64,000 bases of DNA from an uncultured Kordiimonas sp. (GTDB lineage Bacteria > Pseudomonadota > Alphaproteobacteria > Sphingomonadales > Kordiimonadaceae). A program made the translations under genes and the position numbers. The notes under the pieces were generated by a model. That model ran no database searches. It saw only the letters and a list, made by a program, of their open reading frames with translations, and had not been told where the DNA came from. Positions 18,010-26,724 of this stretch are shown here, piece by piece. The stretch covers positions 434,001-498,000 of the forward strand of contig CANNDZ010000001.1 in NCBI GenBank assembly GCA_947503575.1. The letters are read 5' to 3'. Position 1 is the first letter of the stretch. Every line of letters begins with the position of its first letter.

Positions 18010-18030
18010 TCCTGACAGGATATGTCAGGA
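18010..18030. promoter_or_regulatory. Palindromic operator between RND operon and lysR gene
   Basis: Exact inverted repeat with arms TCCTGACA (18010-18017) and TGTCAGGA (18023-18030) and spacer GGATA. It sits about 76 bases upstream of the RND start and 97 upstream of the LysR start, where a shared regulator of divergent promoters would bind. LysR proteins usually recognise dyads of this size. Binding by the adjacent LysR protein is inference. Confidence 0.65.
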
Positions 18031-18126
18031 GCCTTGTTTGACCGTCGATCGTTATGATCTTGCGCCTATATGATGGTTTAAGTACTATTTAGGAAATTGA
18101 TATTTAAAACTTTGGATATTCATTTC

Positions 18127-19074
18127 ATGAATTTGGCAGGTGTAGATCTAAATCTTCTTTTGGTATTCGATGCAGTAATAACCGAACGCAATGCTACCCG
18201 TGCTGGTGACAGAATTGGTATGTCTCAGCCAGCAGTTTCCAACGCCCTTAATCGCTTGCGCCATGTTTTGAAAGATGAGCTGTTTTTGCGCGGCCCCGAT
18301 GGCATGAGGCCAACTGCGCGGGCGCTGGAACTGGCAAAGCCAGTCAGGCAGGCGCTCACCGAAATAGAAAATGCATTGCAGCCAACGGTTTTTGATCCGG
18401 CGACCGCCAAACGAACCTTTACGGTGGCCACTACGGATTATGCATCGCTCACGCTGTTGCCTTATTTGGCAAGGTATCTGATGGAAGAGGCCCCTGGCGT
18501 TAATTTACATACAATACCTATTGATGGGCGATTGTATGAAAAGCTGGATGCACGTGAGGCAGACTACGGCCTGACCGCTTTAGGGAAGGTGCCCAGCCGG
18601 TTTGGTCGGGCAGACATCGGGACAGACCGTTTCGTGTGCATGATGCGCACAGATCATCCACTCGCGAAATATTCGGAGATACCCCTTAATGAATTTGCTG
18701 CCGCGCGCCACCTTCTGGTAACGCCTCGCGGGGATGCCCATGGTTTTGTGGACGATTATTTGAAGGACCGTGGCTTGTCGCGGCAGATTGCCATGACAGT
18801 AAACGGGTTTGGCTCTGTTCCTATGATCGTGGAAGCCAGCGACTTAATCGCCTCCATCCCGAGCATCATGGCCGAAAAATGCAGCGAATTTTTTGACCTG
18901 AAGCTTTTACCATGCCCTGTGCCAAGCCCGGAAGGTATTGTTGGTGAAGTGTTGGTGTGGCACGAGCGCCTTGCCGACCATCCTGCTCATTCCTGGTTTC
19001 GGGAAATGGTGAAACGCGCAGGCGCGGACCTGAATATGAAAGGCATAAGTTGGCCTGTTCAGCCTGTCTCTTGA
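18127..19074 (+). CDS. LysR-family transcriptional regulator
   Basis: A 315-residue DNA-binding regulator. The winged helix-turn-helix spans residues 1-65 (DLNLLLVFDAVITERNATRA, then MSQPAVSNALNRLRHVLKDE), and the effector-binding domain opens with the FTVATTDYASLTLLPYLA block. The N-terminal MNLAGVDLNLL opening groups it by eye with NodD/SyrM/LeuO-like members. ATG 18127 is chosen on that resemblance; an in-frame TTG at 18097 would add ten residues. Its position divergent from the RND/LolA-like/barrel operon, with a palindrome between, suggests it controls that operon and itself. Confidence 0.88.
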   Translation: MNLAGVDLNLLLVFDAVITERNATRAGDRIGMSQPAVSNALNRLRHVLKDELFLRGPDGMRPTARALELAKPVRQALTEIENALQPTVFDPATAKRTFTVATTDYASLTLLPYLARYLMEEAPGVNLHTIPIDGRLYEKLDAREADYGLTALGKVPSRFGRADIGTDRFVCMMRTDHPLAKYSEIPLNEFAAARHLLVTPRGDAHGFVDDYLKDRGLSRQIAMTVNGFGSVPMIVEASDLIASIPSIMAEKCSEFFDLKLLPCPVPSPEGIVGEVLVWHERLADHPAHSWFREMVKRAGADLNMKGISWPVQPVS

Positions 19075-19132
19075 AATTTGATCAAATGACTGCCTTATTA
19101 GGACTATCTGAAAACAAAGCTTGGCGTAACCA

Positions 19133-19831
19133 ATGCTAACCGACATTATCAGAGCCTTGGTACTGGGTGCAACGCCCGTTGGTGCCTTCACTTTTCTTGT
19201 GCTGCAATGGTCTGTCGCGGCAGGTAAGTTGCAACCATTTGCCGACAGCAAATCCCTTGATAAGCAGATTAATGCACAAAAAAAGGCAAAATCTGCGGCA
19301 AAAAAAGCTGCCAAGTTAGCCGCCAAGCAGGCCAAGGCGGCAAAATCTGAGAGCGCGGTAGCCGAAGATGCGGTGCCCGCAGAACCAGCAAAGTACAAAA
19401 ATCCATTCCATAAAGACGCAGGCCGAGACTTTTTCCACAGCAAAATCATGTTCTTTGGCGGTGGGTTTTACGGCACTATGGCCTTGTTCGCCTACACCGT
19501 GATTGAGATGGGGGAAATCTGGCAGTTCTTGGGGGTTGTCTTCACGCCGGGAGAATGGTTTAGGAATTTAGGTTTTGATCTGATCATTCAGTTTTTGATC
19601 AATTCTATAATGAATATTGTTGCCGCCTTCACCTGGTTTATGACCCTTCCGAGGTATGTTGATATTGGCAACGGATGGATTTGGTTGGGGGCAGCGTATG
19701 TTGGCTATATCGCTGGTGTGCGCCTGGTTGCAGAGGCGGGCGAAGAGGTTTGGGCTGCGTTGACCACTTGGCGGGACAGTGCCTTTCGCGCGTTCGGCGA
19801 GCGGGTCAAGCGGATCAAAGAAAAGCCCTAG
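19133..19831 (+). CDS. Hypothetical membrane protein with Lys/Ala helix
   Basis: A 232-residue protein without a recognised family. A membrane helix near residues 8-30 is followed by a strongly basic, Lys/Ala-rich predicted helix (about residues 45-75). Further membrane segments follow near 108-128, 145-170 and 180-200. The C-terminal region is charged. The Lys/Ala helix resembles a coiled coil or nucleic-acid-facing stretch, but no motif is diagnostic. It ends 34 bases before the convergent tRNA-Ala gene. No role is inferred. Confidence 0.7.
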   Translation: MLTDIIRALVLGATPVGAFTFLVLQWSVAAGKLQPFADSKSLDKQINAQKKAKSAAKKAAKLAAKQAKAAKSESAVAEDAVPAEPAKYKNPFHKDAGRDFFHSKIMFFGGGFYGTMALFAYTVIEMGEIWQFLGVVFTPGEWFRNLGFDLIIQFLINSIMNIVAAFTWFMTLPRYVDIGNGWIWLGAAYVGYIAGVRLVAEAGEEVWAALTTWRDSAFRAFGERVKRIKEKP

Positions 19832-19865
19832 ACTACGAAAATATGATTAATGGTATTTTGGGAAA

Positions 19866-19941
19866 TGGTGGAGCCGAGGGGGCTCGAACCCCTGACCTCT
19901 ACACTGCCAGTGTAGCGCTCTCCCAGCTGAGCTACGGCCCC
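19866..19941 (-). tRNA. tRNA-Ala (anticodon GGC)
   Basis: A 76-base minus-strand cloverleaf with encoded CCA. The acceptor GGGGCCG pairs with CGGCTCC (one G-U). The D-arm has AGCTCAGCTGGGAGAGC, the anticodon stem CTACA/TGTAG encloses CTGGCAG with anticodon GGC, and the T-arm has GGTTCGAGCCC. It decodes GCC. Confidence 0.97.
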
Positions 19942-20047
19942 ACGTGTCTGGGTAAAATCAGCGCGGACTATAGTGTCCGCGCCGGGTCTCTGCAAGTGAA
20001 TTTCGCGGCTTCGGAAACTTAATTATTTTGAACCTTTAACGGCTTTG

Positions 20048-20926
20048 TTAACGCCAGTATTTGCGCAGTTTCTGTGATTTAATGTGGTAAATCAGATAGT
20101 AAACAGCTCTAAAAAACCCTGTGGTTGCCGCCTTTACAAGCGTTGAGCGGTGTATGAGGGGCATATATTTCATTGCCGCTTGCTCAAGGTCCCGCACCTT
20201 CTGCGTCCAGGATCGTGCATGCCTGAAATCGGCTGGTTTGTCGGTTAGACCGTCATTTACCAGCAGGCGACTGTCGAAGCAACGGCGTCTGTCAATGTCG
20301 AAGGCAATAACAGAATCATACGCACGCACGGAGCAGGCGTATTTCAGTATTGGGTTTTTCAGAGCTGGTACCCTTGGATAGCGACCATTCATTCCGTCTA
20401 TCATCCGTTTTGCAAAGTTTGCAAAGGAGCGGCGCGACGGGTTTCCAAAGTCCCGGAAATAACTTGTATGCACATCTTCTATTATCAACAAGCCACCGTC
20501 TTTGATGTTCGGTGCGCAGGCCATCGCCGTTACAATTTGTTGTTCATTGGTGTGGCCGCCATCGTCCAGAACCACATCAACGGGGCCCACTTCTTCGAAA
20601 AACGTCCGCCAAAATTCAGGGTCTGATTGATCGCCGATGAAAATTTCAAACCCATGATCGCGCCATTTTTGGGCAGCGGGATTAAACTCTACGCCGATGA
20701 TTCGCGCATGGGGGCCAAGGTAATCGCGCCACATAAAAAGGGACCCGCCGCTCAAGATGCCGACTTCAACAAACACAACGGGCCGTTGACGGAAGCGGCC
20801 CAGAAGGTCTTCGTAGGTAAAAAAATAACTGTCTACTTTGAGCGACTTATATGGCGACGCCTTAAAACTCTTGTATATGTCGAGCTTCTCTAAGGCGGGG
20901 TTTACGGCGTCGGACGAGTTTTCCAT
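20048..20926 (-). CDS. Class I SAM-dependent methyltransferase, CmcI-like
   Basis: A 292-residue protein with a Rossmann-type methyltransferase core. The SAM-binding strand and Gly loop are VVFVEVGILSGGSLFMWRDY, followed by IIGVEFNPAAQ (acidic end of strand 2) and VDVVLDDGGHTNEQQI. The last is typical of the cephalosporin-hydroxylase/CmcI-like and rhamnosyl O-methyltransferase group. LLIIEDVHTSY follows. The C-terminal 100 residues are basic and probably specific for the substrate. No surface-polysaccharide genes are adjacent, so the substrate is open. The ribosome-binding site before ATG 20926 is weak. Confidence 0.75.
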   Translation of the reverse strand: MENSSDAVNPALEKLDIYKSFKASPYKSLKVDSYFFTYEDLLGRFRQRPVVFVEVGILSGGSLFMWRDYLGPHARIIGVEFNPAAQKWRDHGFEIFIGDQSDPEFWRTFFEEVGPVDVVLDDGGHTNEQQIVTAMACAPNIKDGGLLIIEDVHTSYFRDFGNPSRRSFANFAKRMIDGMNGRYPRVPALKNPILKYACSVRAYDSVIAFDIDRRRCFDSRLLVNDGLTDKPADFRHARSWTQKVRDLEQAAMKYMPLIHRSTLVKAATTGFFRAVYYLIYHIKSQKLRKYWR

Positions 20927-21018
20927 GAAAAAGGCCTGAAGTTATTGCACTAACTACAAGCCTTTTAGCATGTTCTCGTGTTTGCGAAAGCAACTCATAA
21001 AATTGGCTTACCGCCAAT

Positions 21019-21327
21019 CTATGTGTCTTCTTTATCCGTCAAAGATGTGTCGACAATCGCGGTTACTTCGTCGTCGTCATCGTCATCCAGGCTAACGTTG
21101 TCGATATCATCGTCGTCCAGATCGATGTCATCGTCATCATCTTCCTCTGGCTCTTCTTTTTCTTTTTCTTTTTCGACCACAATTGGTTGCTTGGTCTTCA
21201 AGATAGGTTCAGGCACCCATACCTCGCCGCAGGCGATGCATGTTACCGGATCGTCTTTTCCAAGGTCGTAAAAGCGCTCGCCACATTTTGGACAAGTGCG
21301 CTTTGTGCCCCATTCAGGTTTTGCCAC
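21019..21327 (-). CDS. TIGR02300/FYDLN acid-tail zinc-ribbon protein
   Basis: A 102-residue small protein common in alphaproteobacteria. It opens with AKPEWGTKRTCPKCGERFYD, giving the FYDLG-type motif the family is named for. Two Cys pairs (CPKC, CIAC) would form a zinc ribbon. The last 50 residues are extremely acidic, with long Asp runs. GTG 21327 is chosen because AAGGAGA precedes it and the conserved domain begins there; the frame extends upstream without a good site. It is divergent from aroA, a neighbour it has in many alphaproteobacteria. Function is unknown. Confidence 0.88.
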   Translation of the reverse strand: MAKPEWGTKRTCPKCGERFYDLGKDDPVTCIACGEVWVPEPILKTKQPIVVEKEKEKEEPEEDDDDDIDLDDDDIDNVSLDDDDDDEVTAIVDTSLTDKEDT

Positions 21328-21447
21328 GTTTCTCTCCTTGCTATTTAACGCGGTTTGCAGCAAAGAATTCGGCGCATCCCTTGCCATGATCAAACGCGCC
21401 TGTCAAAGCTTAACTGATGTCATGGTCCATGAAGCGGAACGGTAAGC

Positions 21448-22773
21448 ATGTCCAAACTCATCGCTAGGTCCAACAAGCCCGTGTCGGGAGACGTGTCCGT
21501 TCCCGGCGACAAGTCGATTTCGCATCGGGCCTTGATGCTGTCTACCCTCGCGGTCGGTCGGTCGGAGGTGACAGGCCTGCTTGAGGGTGAGGATGTGATG
21601 GCTACAGCCGCGGCCATGCGCGCCATGGGCGCAACGATTAACCGGCTGGGCGAGGGGCACTATGAAGTGTTCGGTGTTGGTGTTGGCGGCCTTCTGGAGC
21701 CGGACAATATTATCGATATGGGCAACTCTGGGACCTCAACCCGCCTGCTGATGGGGCTTGTCGCGAGCCATGACATCACAGTTACTATGACGGGGGACGC
21801 ATCGCTGCGTAGTCGGCCAATGGGGCGTGTGATTGATCCGTTAACCCAAATGGGGGCACAGATCACGGCGCGGGATGCCCGGTTTTTGCCGGTCATGACT
21901 GAGGGGACGCCAGAAGCTCTGCCGATTGATTATACGCCGCCGGTTGCCAGTGCGCAGGTCAAATCTGCCATCTTGCTGGCAGGTTTGAACACCCTGGGTG
22001 AAACGGTTGTGCGCGAAGAAACCGCGACTCGGGACCATACGGAACGCATGCTGACGGCCATGGGGGCGCGCTTGCACATCGAAGAGGATGGTACAGGCCG
22101 CATCATCAGGCTGCAGGGCCTGCCAGAGCTTTCGCCGGTAAGTTTTCAGGTGCCAGGAGATATTTCTTCTGCAGCATTTCTTATGGTTGCCGCATCCATT
22201 GTGGTCGGCTCCGACGTTACCTTGCGGCGCGTTGGCTTAAATCCATTAAGGACCGGTATTGTTTCGGCCCTTCTGTCGATGGGGGCGGACATTCAAATAG
22301 GTAACGAAACCACGCTTGGCGGCGAACCAGTAGGCGACATTCATGTTCGTGCTGCCTCTCTCAAGGGCACCAGCAATATCGGGGTGGATCCGTCTACTAT
22401 GATTGACGAGTTTCCCGTTTTGTTTTGTGCGGCCGCGGTGGCAGAAGGAACCAGCCATTTTATGGGGCTGAGGGAATTGCGGGTAAAAGAGTCAGACCGT
22501 TTGGCCGCCATGGCCAAGGGACTGGCTTCGTGCGGTGTGACAGTTGAAGAAACCCCGGACGGCTTAACAGTCCATGGCATGGGCGGCAAAATTCCCGGTG
22601 GCGGCCTTGTTGAAACGCATCTGGATCATCGGATCGCGATGGCTTTTTCTGTGCTTGGTCAGGTGGCCGAAACGCCCATCATAATTGATGACGCCGCGCC
22701 TATTCAAACCAGCTTCCCAAGCTTTATTGATCTGATGACCGGCCTTGGTGCCGGCCTTTTACTTGACGGCTAA
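21448..22773 (+). CDS. aroA: 3-phosphoshikimate 1-carboxyvinyltransferase (EPSP synthase)
   Basis: A 441-residue cytoplasmic enzyme joining shikimate-3-phosphate and phosphoenolpyruvate in aromatic amino-acid synthesis. Motifs include GDKSISHRA near the N-terminus, GNSGTSTRLLMG, DASLRSRPMGRVIDPL, VASAQVKSAILLAGLN and the C-terminal LRVKESDRLAAMAKGL. By eye it is closer to the class II enzymes than to the E. coli type. In the PEP-site loop it has Gly (N-S-G-T) where the glyphosate-tolerant CP4 enzyme has Ala, so sensitivity would be expected; that is inference. The stop codon abuts the convergent VOC gene, and cmk and rpsA follow on the same strand. Confidence 0.97.
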   Translation: MSKLIARSNKPVSGDVSVPGDKSISHRALMLSTLAVGRSEVTGLLEGEDVMATAAAMRAMGATINRLGEGHYEVFGVGVGGLLEPDNIIDMGNSGTSTRLLMGLVASHDITVTMTGDASLRSRPMGRVIDPLTQMGAQITARDARFLPVMTEGTPEALPIDYTPPVASAQVKSAILLAGLNTLGETVVREETATRDHTERMLTAMGARLHIEEDGTGRIIRLQGLPELSPVSFQVPGDISSAAFLMVAASIVVGSDVTLRRVGLNPLRTGIVSALLSMGADIQIGNETTLGGEPVGDIHVRAASLKGTSNIGVDPSTMIDEFPVLFCAAAVAEGTSHFMGLRELRVKESDRLAAMAKGLASCGVTVEETPDGLTVHGMGGKIPGGGLVETHLDHRIAMAFSVLGQVAETPIIIDDAAPIQTSFPSFIDLMTGLGAGLLLDG

Positions 22774-23214
22774 TTACTCCGCCGCCTCTTCGCTAAACTC
22801 GGCGAATGTAATTTTATGACCACCCGGACTGGTGATGCCTATTTCATCAGCGCCGTAAAAAGTTTTTCGGCGTTCCATAAACACAGGCTCGCCTGCCAGG
22901 GCGGTTACAACAGCATCCAGGTTTTCAACAATGATAAACAACAGCGTTGTCGTGGCACCTTCTGCCAACATGGTGGGCGCATCATTTTGAATGCTTTTGA
23001 TACTTTGCACCATCAACTGGCACTTGTCGTTTTTCATAATAACGAAGCCAAGCGGCGTTGACGGGTCGGCAGGGTCTTCGCTGACTTCGCTGTCGCGGCT
23101 AAAGCCTACTTTTTCAAAGAAGCGGGCCGAGAGCTCAACATCATGCACGGGTAAAACGGCGTTGATGCTGATGGCTGATGGCGCGCTTTGGGTGTCTGGG
23201 GTTTTCTCGGTCAT
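22774..23214 (-). CDS. VOC/glyoxalase-fold protein
   Basis: A 146-residue single-domain vicinal-oxygen-chelate protein. The fold is indicated by INAVLPVHDVELSARFFEKV at the start, the middle strand FVIMKNDKCQLMVQS, and the end segment ERRKTFYGADEIGITSPGGH. Family members include glyoxalases, dioxygenases and bleomycin-binding proteins; nothing here distinguishes them. ATG 23214 follows GAGGA, while the frame extension upstream lacks one. It lies alone between aroA and cmk in opposite orientation, interrupting an otherwise conserved forward block, which suggests later insertion in this lineage. Confidence 0.82.
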   Translation of the reverse strand: MTEKTPDTQSAPSAISINAVLPVHDVELSARFFEKVGFSRDSEVSEDPADPSTPLGFVIMKNDKCQLMVQSIKSIQNDAPTMLAEGATTTLLFIIVENLDAVVTALAGEPVFMERRKTFYGADEIGITSPGGHKITFAEFSEEAAE

Positions 23215-23428
23215 TTTATCCTCGGCAAAAAAGGGTGAACTGTGCAGTAACATCACTATTAAAGGGCAATCAGCGATTTTGCCTTTGCAGGCATCAGATC
23301 ATGCCCCGCATGTTCACTATATGTTCTATACTATATAATTGCCAAATCTGAGTCGAGTCATATCTTTCTGGCGTCTGCGGATATGCTTTTCTATAAGTGT
23401 GCGTGTTTCGGATGAAGGGTGATTCGCT

Positions 23429-24070
23429 TTGATTATTGCGATTGACGGGCCAGCGGCAGCAGGCAAAGGCACTTTAGCGCGCCGCCTGGCAGACCATTTT
23501 GGTTTTGCCTATCTGGACACGGGCAGTTTGTACCGGGCTGTTGGCCTTGCGGTTTTGCGCGCTGGCAAAAAACCAGACGACCCCAACGCTGCACAGTATG
23601 CATCGCTGAACCTTGATCGTGGGTTGTTGCGTGACCCTGATTTGCGGGAAGAACGCACGGGCATCGCAGCGTCCAAAGTTGCAGCGATGCCGGAGGTTCG
23701 GGCTAACCTGCTGGAATTTCAGAGAAATTTTGCCAGCCAGCCACCAGGCGGAAAGCCTGGGGCTGTGCTTGATGGCCGCGATGTGGGCACCGTTGTATGC
23801 CCGCAAGCGAACCTGAAGCTGTTTATTACCGCCAGTCCTGAAGTTCGTGCCAAGCGGCGGTGCCTCGAAATTCAGGCCCGTGGTCACACGGCGGAGTTTG
23901 AAGAAATTCTGGCCGATGTGCGGGCCCGCGATGACCGTGATATGAACCGCGCCGACGCGCCTATGAAGCCTGCGGAAGATGCCCTCTTGCTAGATACCAG
24001 CGAATTGGATATAGACGCGGTGTTTTTACGGGCGGCCGCTCTTGTTACCGAACGGCTTAAGCCCCAATAA
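23429..24070 (+). CDS. cmk: Cytidylate kinase
   Basis: A 213-residue nucleoside monophosphate kinase phosphorylating CMP and dCMP. The P-loop is GPAAAGKGT (residues 7-15). YLDTGSLYRAVGL forms the start of the CMP-binding region, followed by DGRDVGTVVCP, KLFITASPEVRAKRR and the lid-region Arg residues in RDDRDMNR. Translation begins at TTG 23429, supported by AAGGGTG six bases upstream, with no ATG available before the P-loop. It is followed by rpsA, a classic cmk-rpsA order. Confidence 0.95.
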   Translation: MIIAIDGPAAAGKGTLARRLADHFGFAYLDTGSLYRAVGLAVLRAGKKPDDPNAAQYASLNLDRGLLRDPDLREERTGIAASKVAAMPEVRANLLEFQRNFASQPPGGKPGAVLDGRDVGTVVCPQANLKLFITASPEVRAKRRCLEIQARGHTAEFEEILADVRARDDRDMNRADAPMKPAEDALLLDTSELDIDAVFLRAAALVTERLKPQ

Positions 24071-24270
24071 CCGAAGACGCCGCATAAAGCGGGCCACATG
24101 CATCTGGTATTCTAAATGAAGTATCAGCGGCATGGTGGCTTTTTATTGTTGTGTTAGAGGCTTCCGGACCACGGAAAAGGACGGGATGGTCCCGTGCTTG
24201 AGAAACCCGGAAGAAGACCGCCGGAAACAACCGGCCGGCACGCAAACAAGAGTATTTGAAAGGACACTGC
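24071..24270 (+). promoter_or_regulatory. rpsA leader with two hairpins
   Basis: The cmk-rpsA gap holds two perfect stems: ACGGGA (24181-24186) with TCCCGT (24190-24195) around TGG, and GCCGG (24220-24224) with CCGGC (24231-24235) around AAACAA. The second ends 35 bases before the rpsA start. S1 represses its own translation through leader structure in E. coli; a similar role here is inference. Confidence 0.4.
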
Positions 24271-25971
24271 ATGTCTGAGATGACTGCAACGCCAAGCACC
24301 TCCGATTTTGAGGCGCTACTGAACGAAACCATGCCAACGGATTCCGGCTTTGAAGGCCAAGTTGTAAAAGGCACGGTTGTTTCTATCGAAAACGATTTCG
24401 CGATCATTGATATTGGCCTCAAGGCTGAAGGTCGCGTTCCCCTTAAAGAATTTGCGGCACCTGGCCAGGAAGCTGAACTAACGTTCGGCGACGAAGTTGA
24501 GGTGTATGTTGACCGCGTTGAAAACGCGCTCGGTGAAGCGATCCTGTCACGGGATAAGGCGCGCCGCGAAGAAGCATGGACCGACCTTGAAAAAGCCTTT
24601 GAAGGCGATGCCCGCGTCGAAGGTGTTATCTTTGGTCGTGTCAAAGGTGGCTTTACAGTTGACCTGAACGGTGCCGTAGCCTTCCTGCCAGGCAGCCAGG
24701 TTGATATCCGCCCGATCCGCGACGTAACACCGTTGATGAATATCAAGCAGCCCTTCCAGGTGCTGAAGATGGATCGTCGCCGCGGTAACATCGTTGTATC
24801 ACGCCGCGCTATTTTGGAAGAAGATCGTGCAGGCCAGCGCGCTGAGCTGATGAACCAGATCAAAGAAGGTGACGCAGTTGATGGTGTTGTTAAAAACATC
24901 ACTGACTATGGTGCCTTTGTTGACCTTGGTGGTATCGACGGCCTGCTGCACGTGACTGACATTTCATGGCGCCGGGTCAATCACCCAAGCGAGGTTCTGT
25001 CCATTGGCGAAACGGTTAAAGTTCAGATCGTTCGTATCAACCCTGAAACTCAGCGTATTAGCCTTGGCATGAAACAGCTTGCTGATGATCCATGGGATGC
25101 CATTGAAGCCAAATATCCTGTTGGCGCCAAGTTCCAGGGTCGGGTTACAAACATCACTGACTATGGTGCGTTTGTTGAGCTTGAGAACGGTGTTGAAGGT
25201 CTGGTTCACGTTTCTGAAATGAGCTGGGTGAAGAAGAACGTACACCCGGGCAAGATCGTGTCTACCAGCCAGGACGTTGAAGTGATGATCCTTGAAGTTG
25301 ATCCAGCCAAGCGCCGGATTTCTCTTGGTCTCAAGCAGTGTGGCGACAATCCTTGGGAAGCGTTTGCTGCCAAGTACCCGCAAGGCACCGAAATCGAAGG
25401 CGAAGTCAAAAACGTTACCGAGTTTGGCCTGTTTATTGGCCTCGAAGGCGACGTCGACGGCATGGTTCACTTGTCCGATCTGAACTGGGACCGGTCCGGC
25501 GAAGATGCCATTCAGGAATACAACAAGGGCGACATGGTTAAAGCTGTTGTTCTTGATGTGGACATGAAGAAAGAACGCATCAGCCTTGGTATCAAGCAGC
25601 TTTCTGGCGATCCGTTCCAGGATGTGTCTTCCAAGAAGCGCGGCGAAACAGTTACCTGTGTTGTTAAAGTTGTTAACGATAACGGTATCGAGGTTGAAGT
25701 TGGCGAAACTGGCGCATCAGCCTTTATCCGCCGCAGCGACCTGTCACGCGATCGTGGTGACCAGCGCCCAGAGCGCTTTGCTGTTGGTGACAAAGTTGAT
25801 GCCATGGTTACGGGTGTTGACCGGTCAAGCCGCAAGCTCAACTTGTCAATCAAGGCGCTTGAAGTTGCCGAAGAAAAAGCTGCTGTTGAGCAGTATGGCT
25901 CCACCGACTCTGGTGCCAGCCTCGGTGACATTCTTGGTGCTGCGCTTGAGAAAGCCAAAGAAGACACTTAA
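24271..25971 (+). CDS. rpsA: 30S ribosomal protein S1
   Basis: A 566-residue RNA-binding ribosomal protein that captures structured mRNA leaders. Six S1 (OB-fold) repeats are visible, beginning VVKGTVVSIENDFAIIDIGL and continuing through copies such as GVVKNITDYGAFVDLGGIDG and GRVTNITDYGAFVELENGVEG. The middle repeats carry the conserved GLLHVTDISW / GLVHVSEMSW pattern, and repeats 5 and 6 are more divergent, as usual. ATG 24271 follows AAGGA. Third-codon choice is strongly biased, as expected of a highly expressed gene. A strong terminator follows. Confidence 0.98.
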   Translation: MSEMTATPSTSDFEALLNETMPTDSGFEGQVVKGTVVSIENDFAIIDIGLKAEGRVPLKEFAAPGQEAELTFGDEVEVYVDRVENALGEAILSRDKARREEAWTDLEKAFEGDARVEGVIFGRVKGGFTVDLNGAVAFLPGSQVDIRPIRDVTPLMNIKQPFQVLKMDRRRGNIVVSRRAILEEDRAGQRAELMNQIKEGDAVDGVVKNITDYGAFVDLGGIDGLLHVTDISWRRVNHPSEVLSIGETVKVQIVRINPETQRISLGMKQLADDPWDAIEAKYPVGAKFQGRVTNITDYGAFVELENGVEGLVHVSEMSWVKKNVHPGKIVSTSQDVEVMILEVDPAKRRISLGLKQCGDNPWEAFAAKYPQGTEIEGEVKNVTEFGLFIGLEGDVDGMVHLSDLNWDRSGEDAIQEYNKGDMVKAVVLDVDMKKERISLGIKQLSGDPFQDVSSKKRGETVTCVVKVVNDNGIEVEVGETGASAFIRRSDLSRDRGDQRPERFAVGDKVDAMVTGVDRSSRKLNLSIKALEVAEEKAAVEQYGSTDSGASLGDILGAALEKAKEDT

Positions 25972-25995
25972 GTCTTTTGCTAACCCAATTGAACG

Positions 25996-26024
25996 AGGCC
26001 GCTCTTTGGAGCGGCCTTTTTTTG
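25996..26024 (+). terminator. Rho-independent terminator of rpsA
   Basis: A nine-base perfect stem, AGGCCGCTC (25996-26004) with GAGCGGCCT (26009-26017), closes a TTTG loop and is followed by a run of seven T residues. It lies 25 bases after the rpsA stop. Confidence 0.93.
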
Positions 26025-26304
26025 TTTTGGGGAACGATACCAGAGAGAATCACCCCCGCGAGCCTGTACAAAGTATGGGCTTTTTTTTATCTCTGTGTCG
26101 TTGTTTTCGACAAAATGGCGACAGATTCATAACAAGTTTACGAAAAATACTACAACAAGGGCACAAAACTGCATTAAAACCCCTTTTCTTTGAAAGGCTT
26201 ATCTTGACGGACGCGTAATCAAATGGCACGCTCCTACACAGTCATAAAGGTGCCCTTGTGTTGAGTGGGGAAATAATAAAGGGCCCGCATGCGGGAGGAC
26301 ATTT

Positions 26305-26583
26305 ATGATCAAGTCGGAATTGATTGCAAAAATTGCGGACGCTAATCCGCATTTGTACTACCGCGATGTGGAACGCATTGTTTCCAAAATTTTCGATGAA
26401 ATTACCGATGCCTTGTCACGTGGTGACAGAGTAGAGCTTCGGGGGTTTGGTGCCTTTTCTGTCAAGGATCGTCCAGCCCGCGTTGGACGCAACCCGCGCA
26501 CTGGCGAAAAAGTGGAAGTGGCTGACAAGCGTGTGCCTTACTTCAAAACAGGCAAGGACCTGCGGGAACGTCTCAACACTTAA
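26305..26583 (+). CDS. ihfB: Integration host factor beta subunit
   Basis: A 92-residue nucleoid-associated DNA-bending protein of the HU/IHF family. It opens [17 protein letters not shown], has the dimer-core segment [16 protein letters not shown], and the DNA-contacting arm signature [12 protein letters not shown] ending in [11 protein letters not shown]. The arrangement NPRTGEKV with Pro at the intercalating position marks it as IHF rather than generic HU. GGGAGGA precedes the start. That site partly lies in a CCCGCATGCGGG palindrome (26284-26295) that could pair and limit initiation. The rpsA-ihfB order matches other proteobacteria. Confidence 0.95.
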   Translation: MIKSELIAKIADANPHLYYRDVERIVSKIFDEITDALSRGDRVELRGFGAFSVKDRPARVGRNPRTGEKVEVADKRVPYFKTGKDLRERLNT

Positions 26584-26622
26584 CTTAACAGGGCTGTTTT
26601 TATATCTTAGCCGCCTGTAGGA

Positions 26623-26653
26623 AAAGCCTCCTTGTTTATTGGGGGCTTTCTTG
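26623..26653 (+). terminator. Likely terminator after ihfB
   Basis: AAAGCCTCC (26623-26631) pairs with GGGGGCTTT (26641-26649) through one G-T wobble across a nine-base loop, followed by a modest T-rich stretch. It lies 40 bases after the ihfB stop. Confidence 0.6.
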
Positions 26654-26724
26654 ATTCTGGCTTCCCTGATTCCGGCTTCCTGCTTATATTAGCAGACCTA
26701 GCTGACGCATAAGAGGTTCATTTC

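Noticed and set aside
24057-24902. 281-codon minus-strand frame in rpsA
   Set aside because: Ser/Arg/Pro-rich antisense of a highly biased ribosomal gene, a common artefact.
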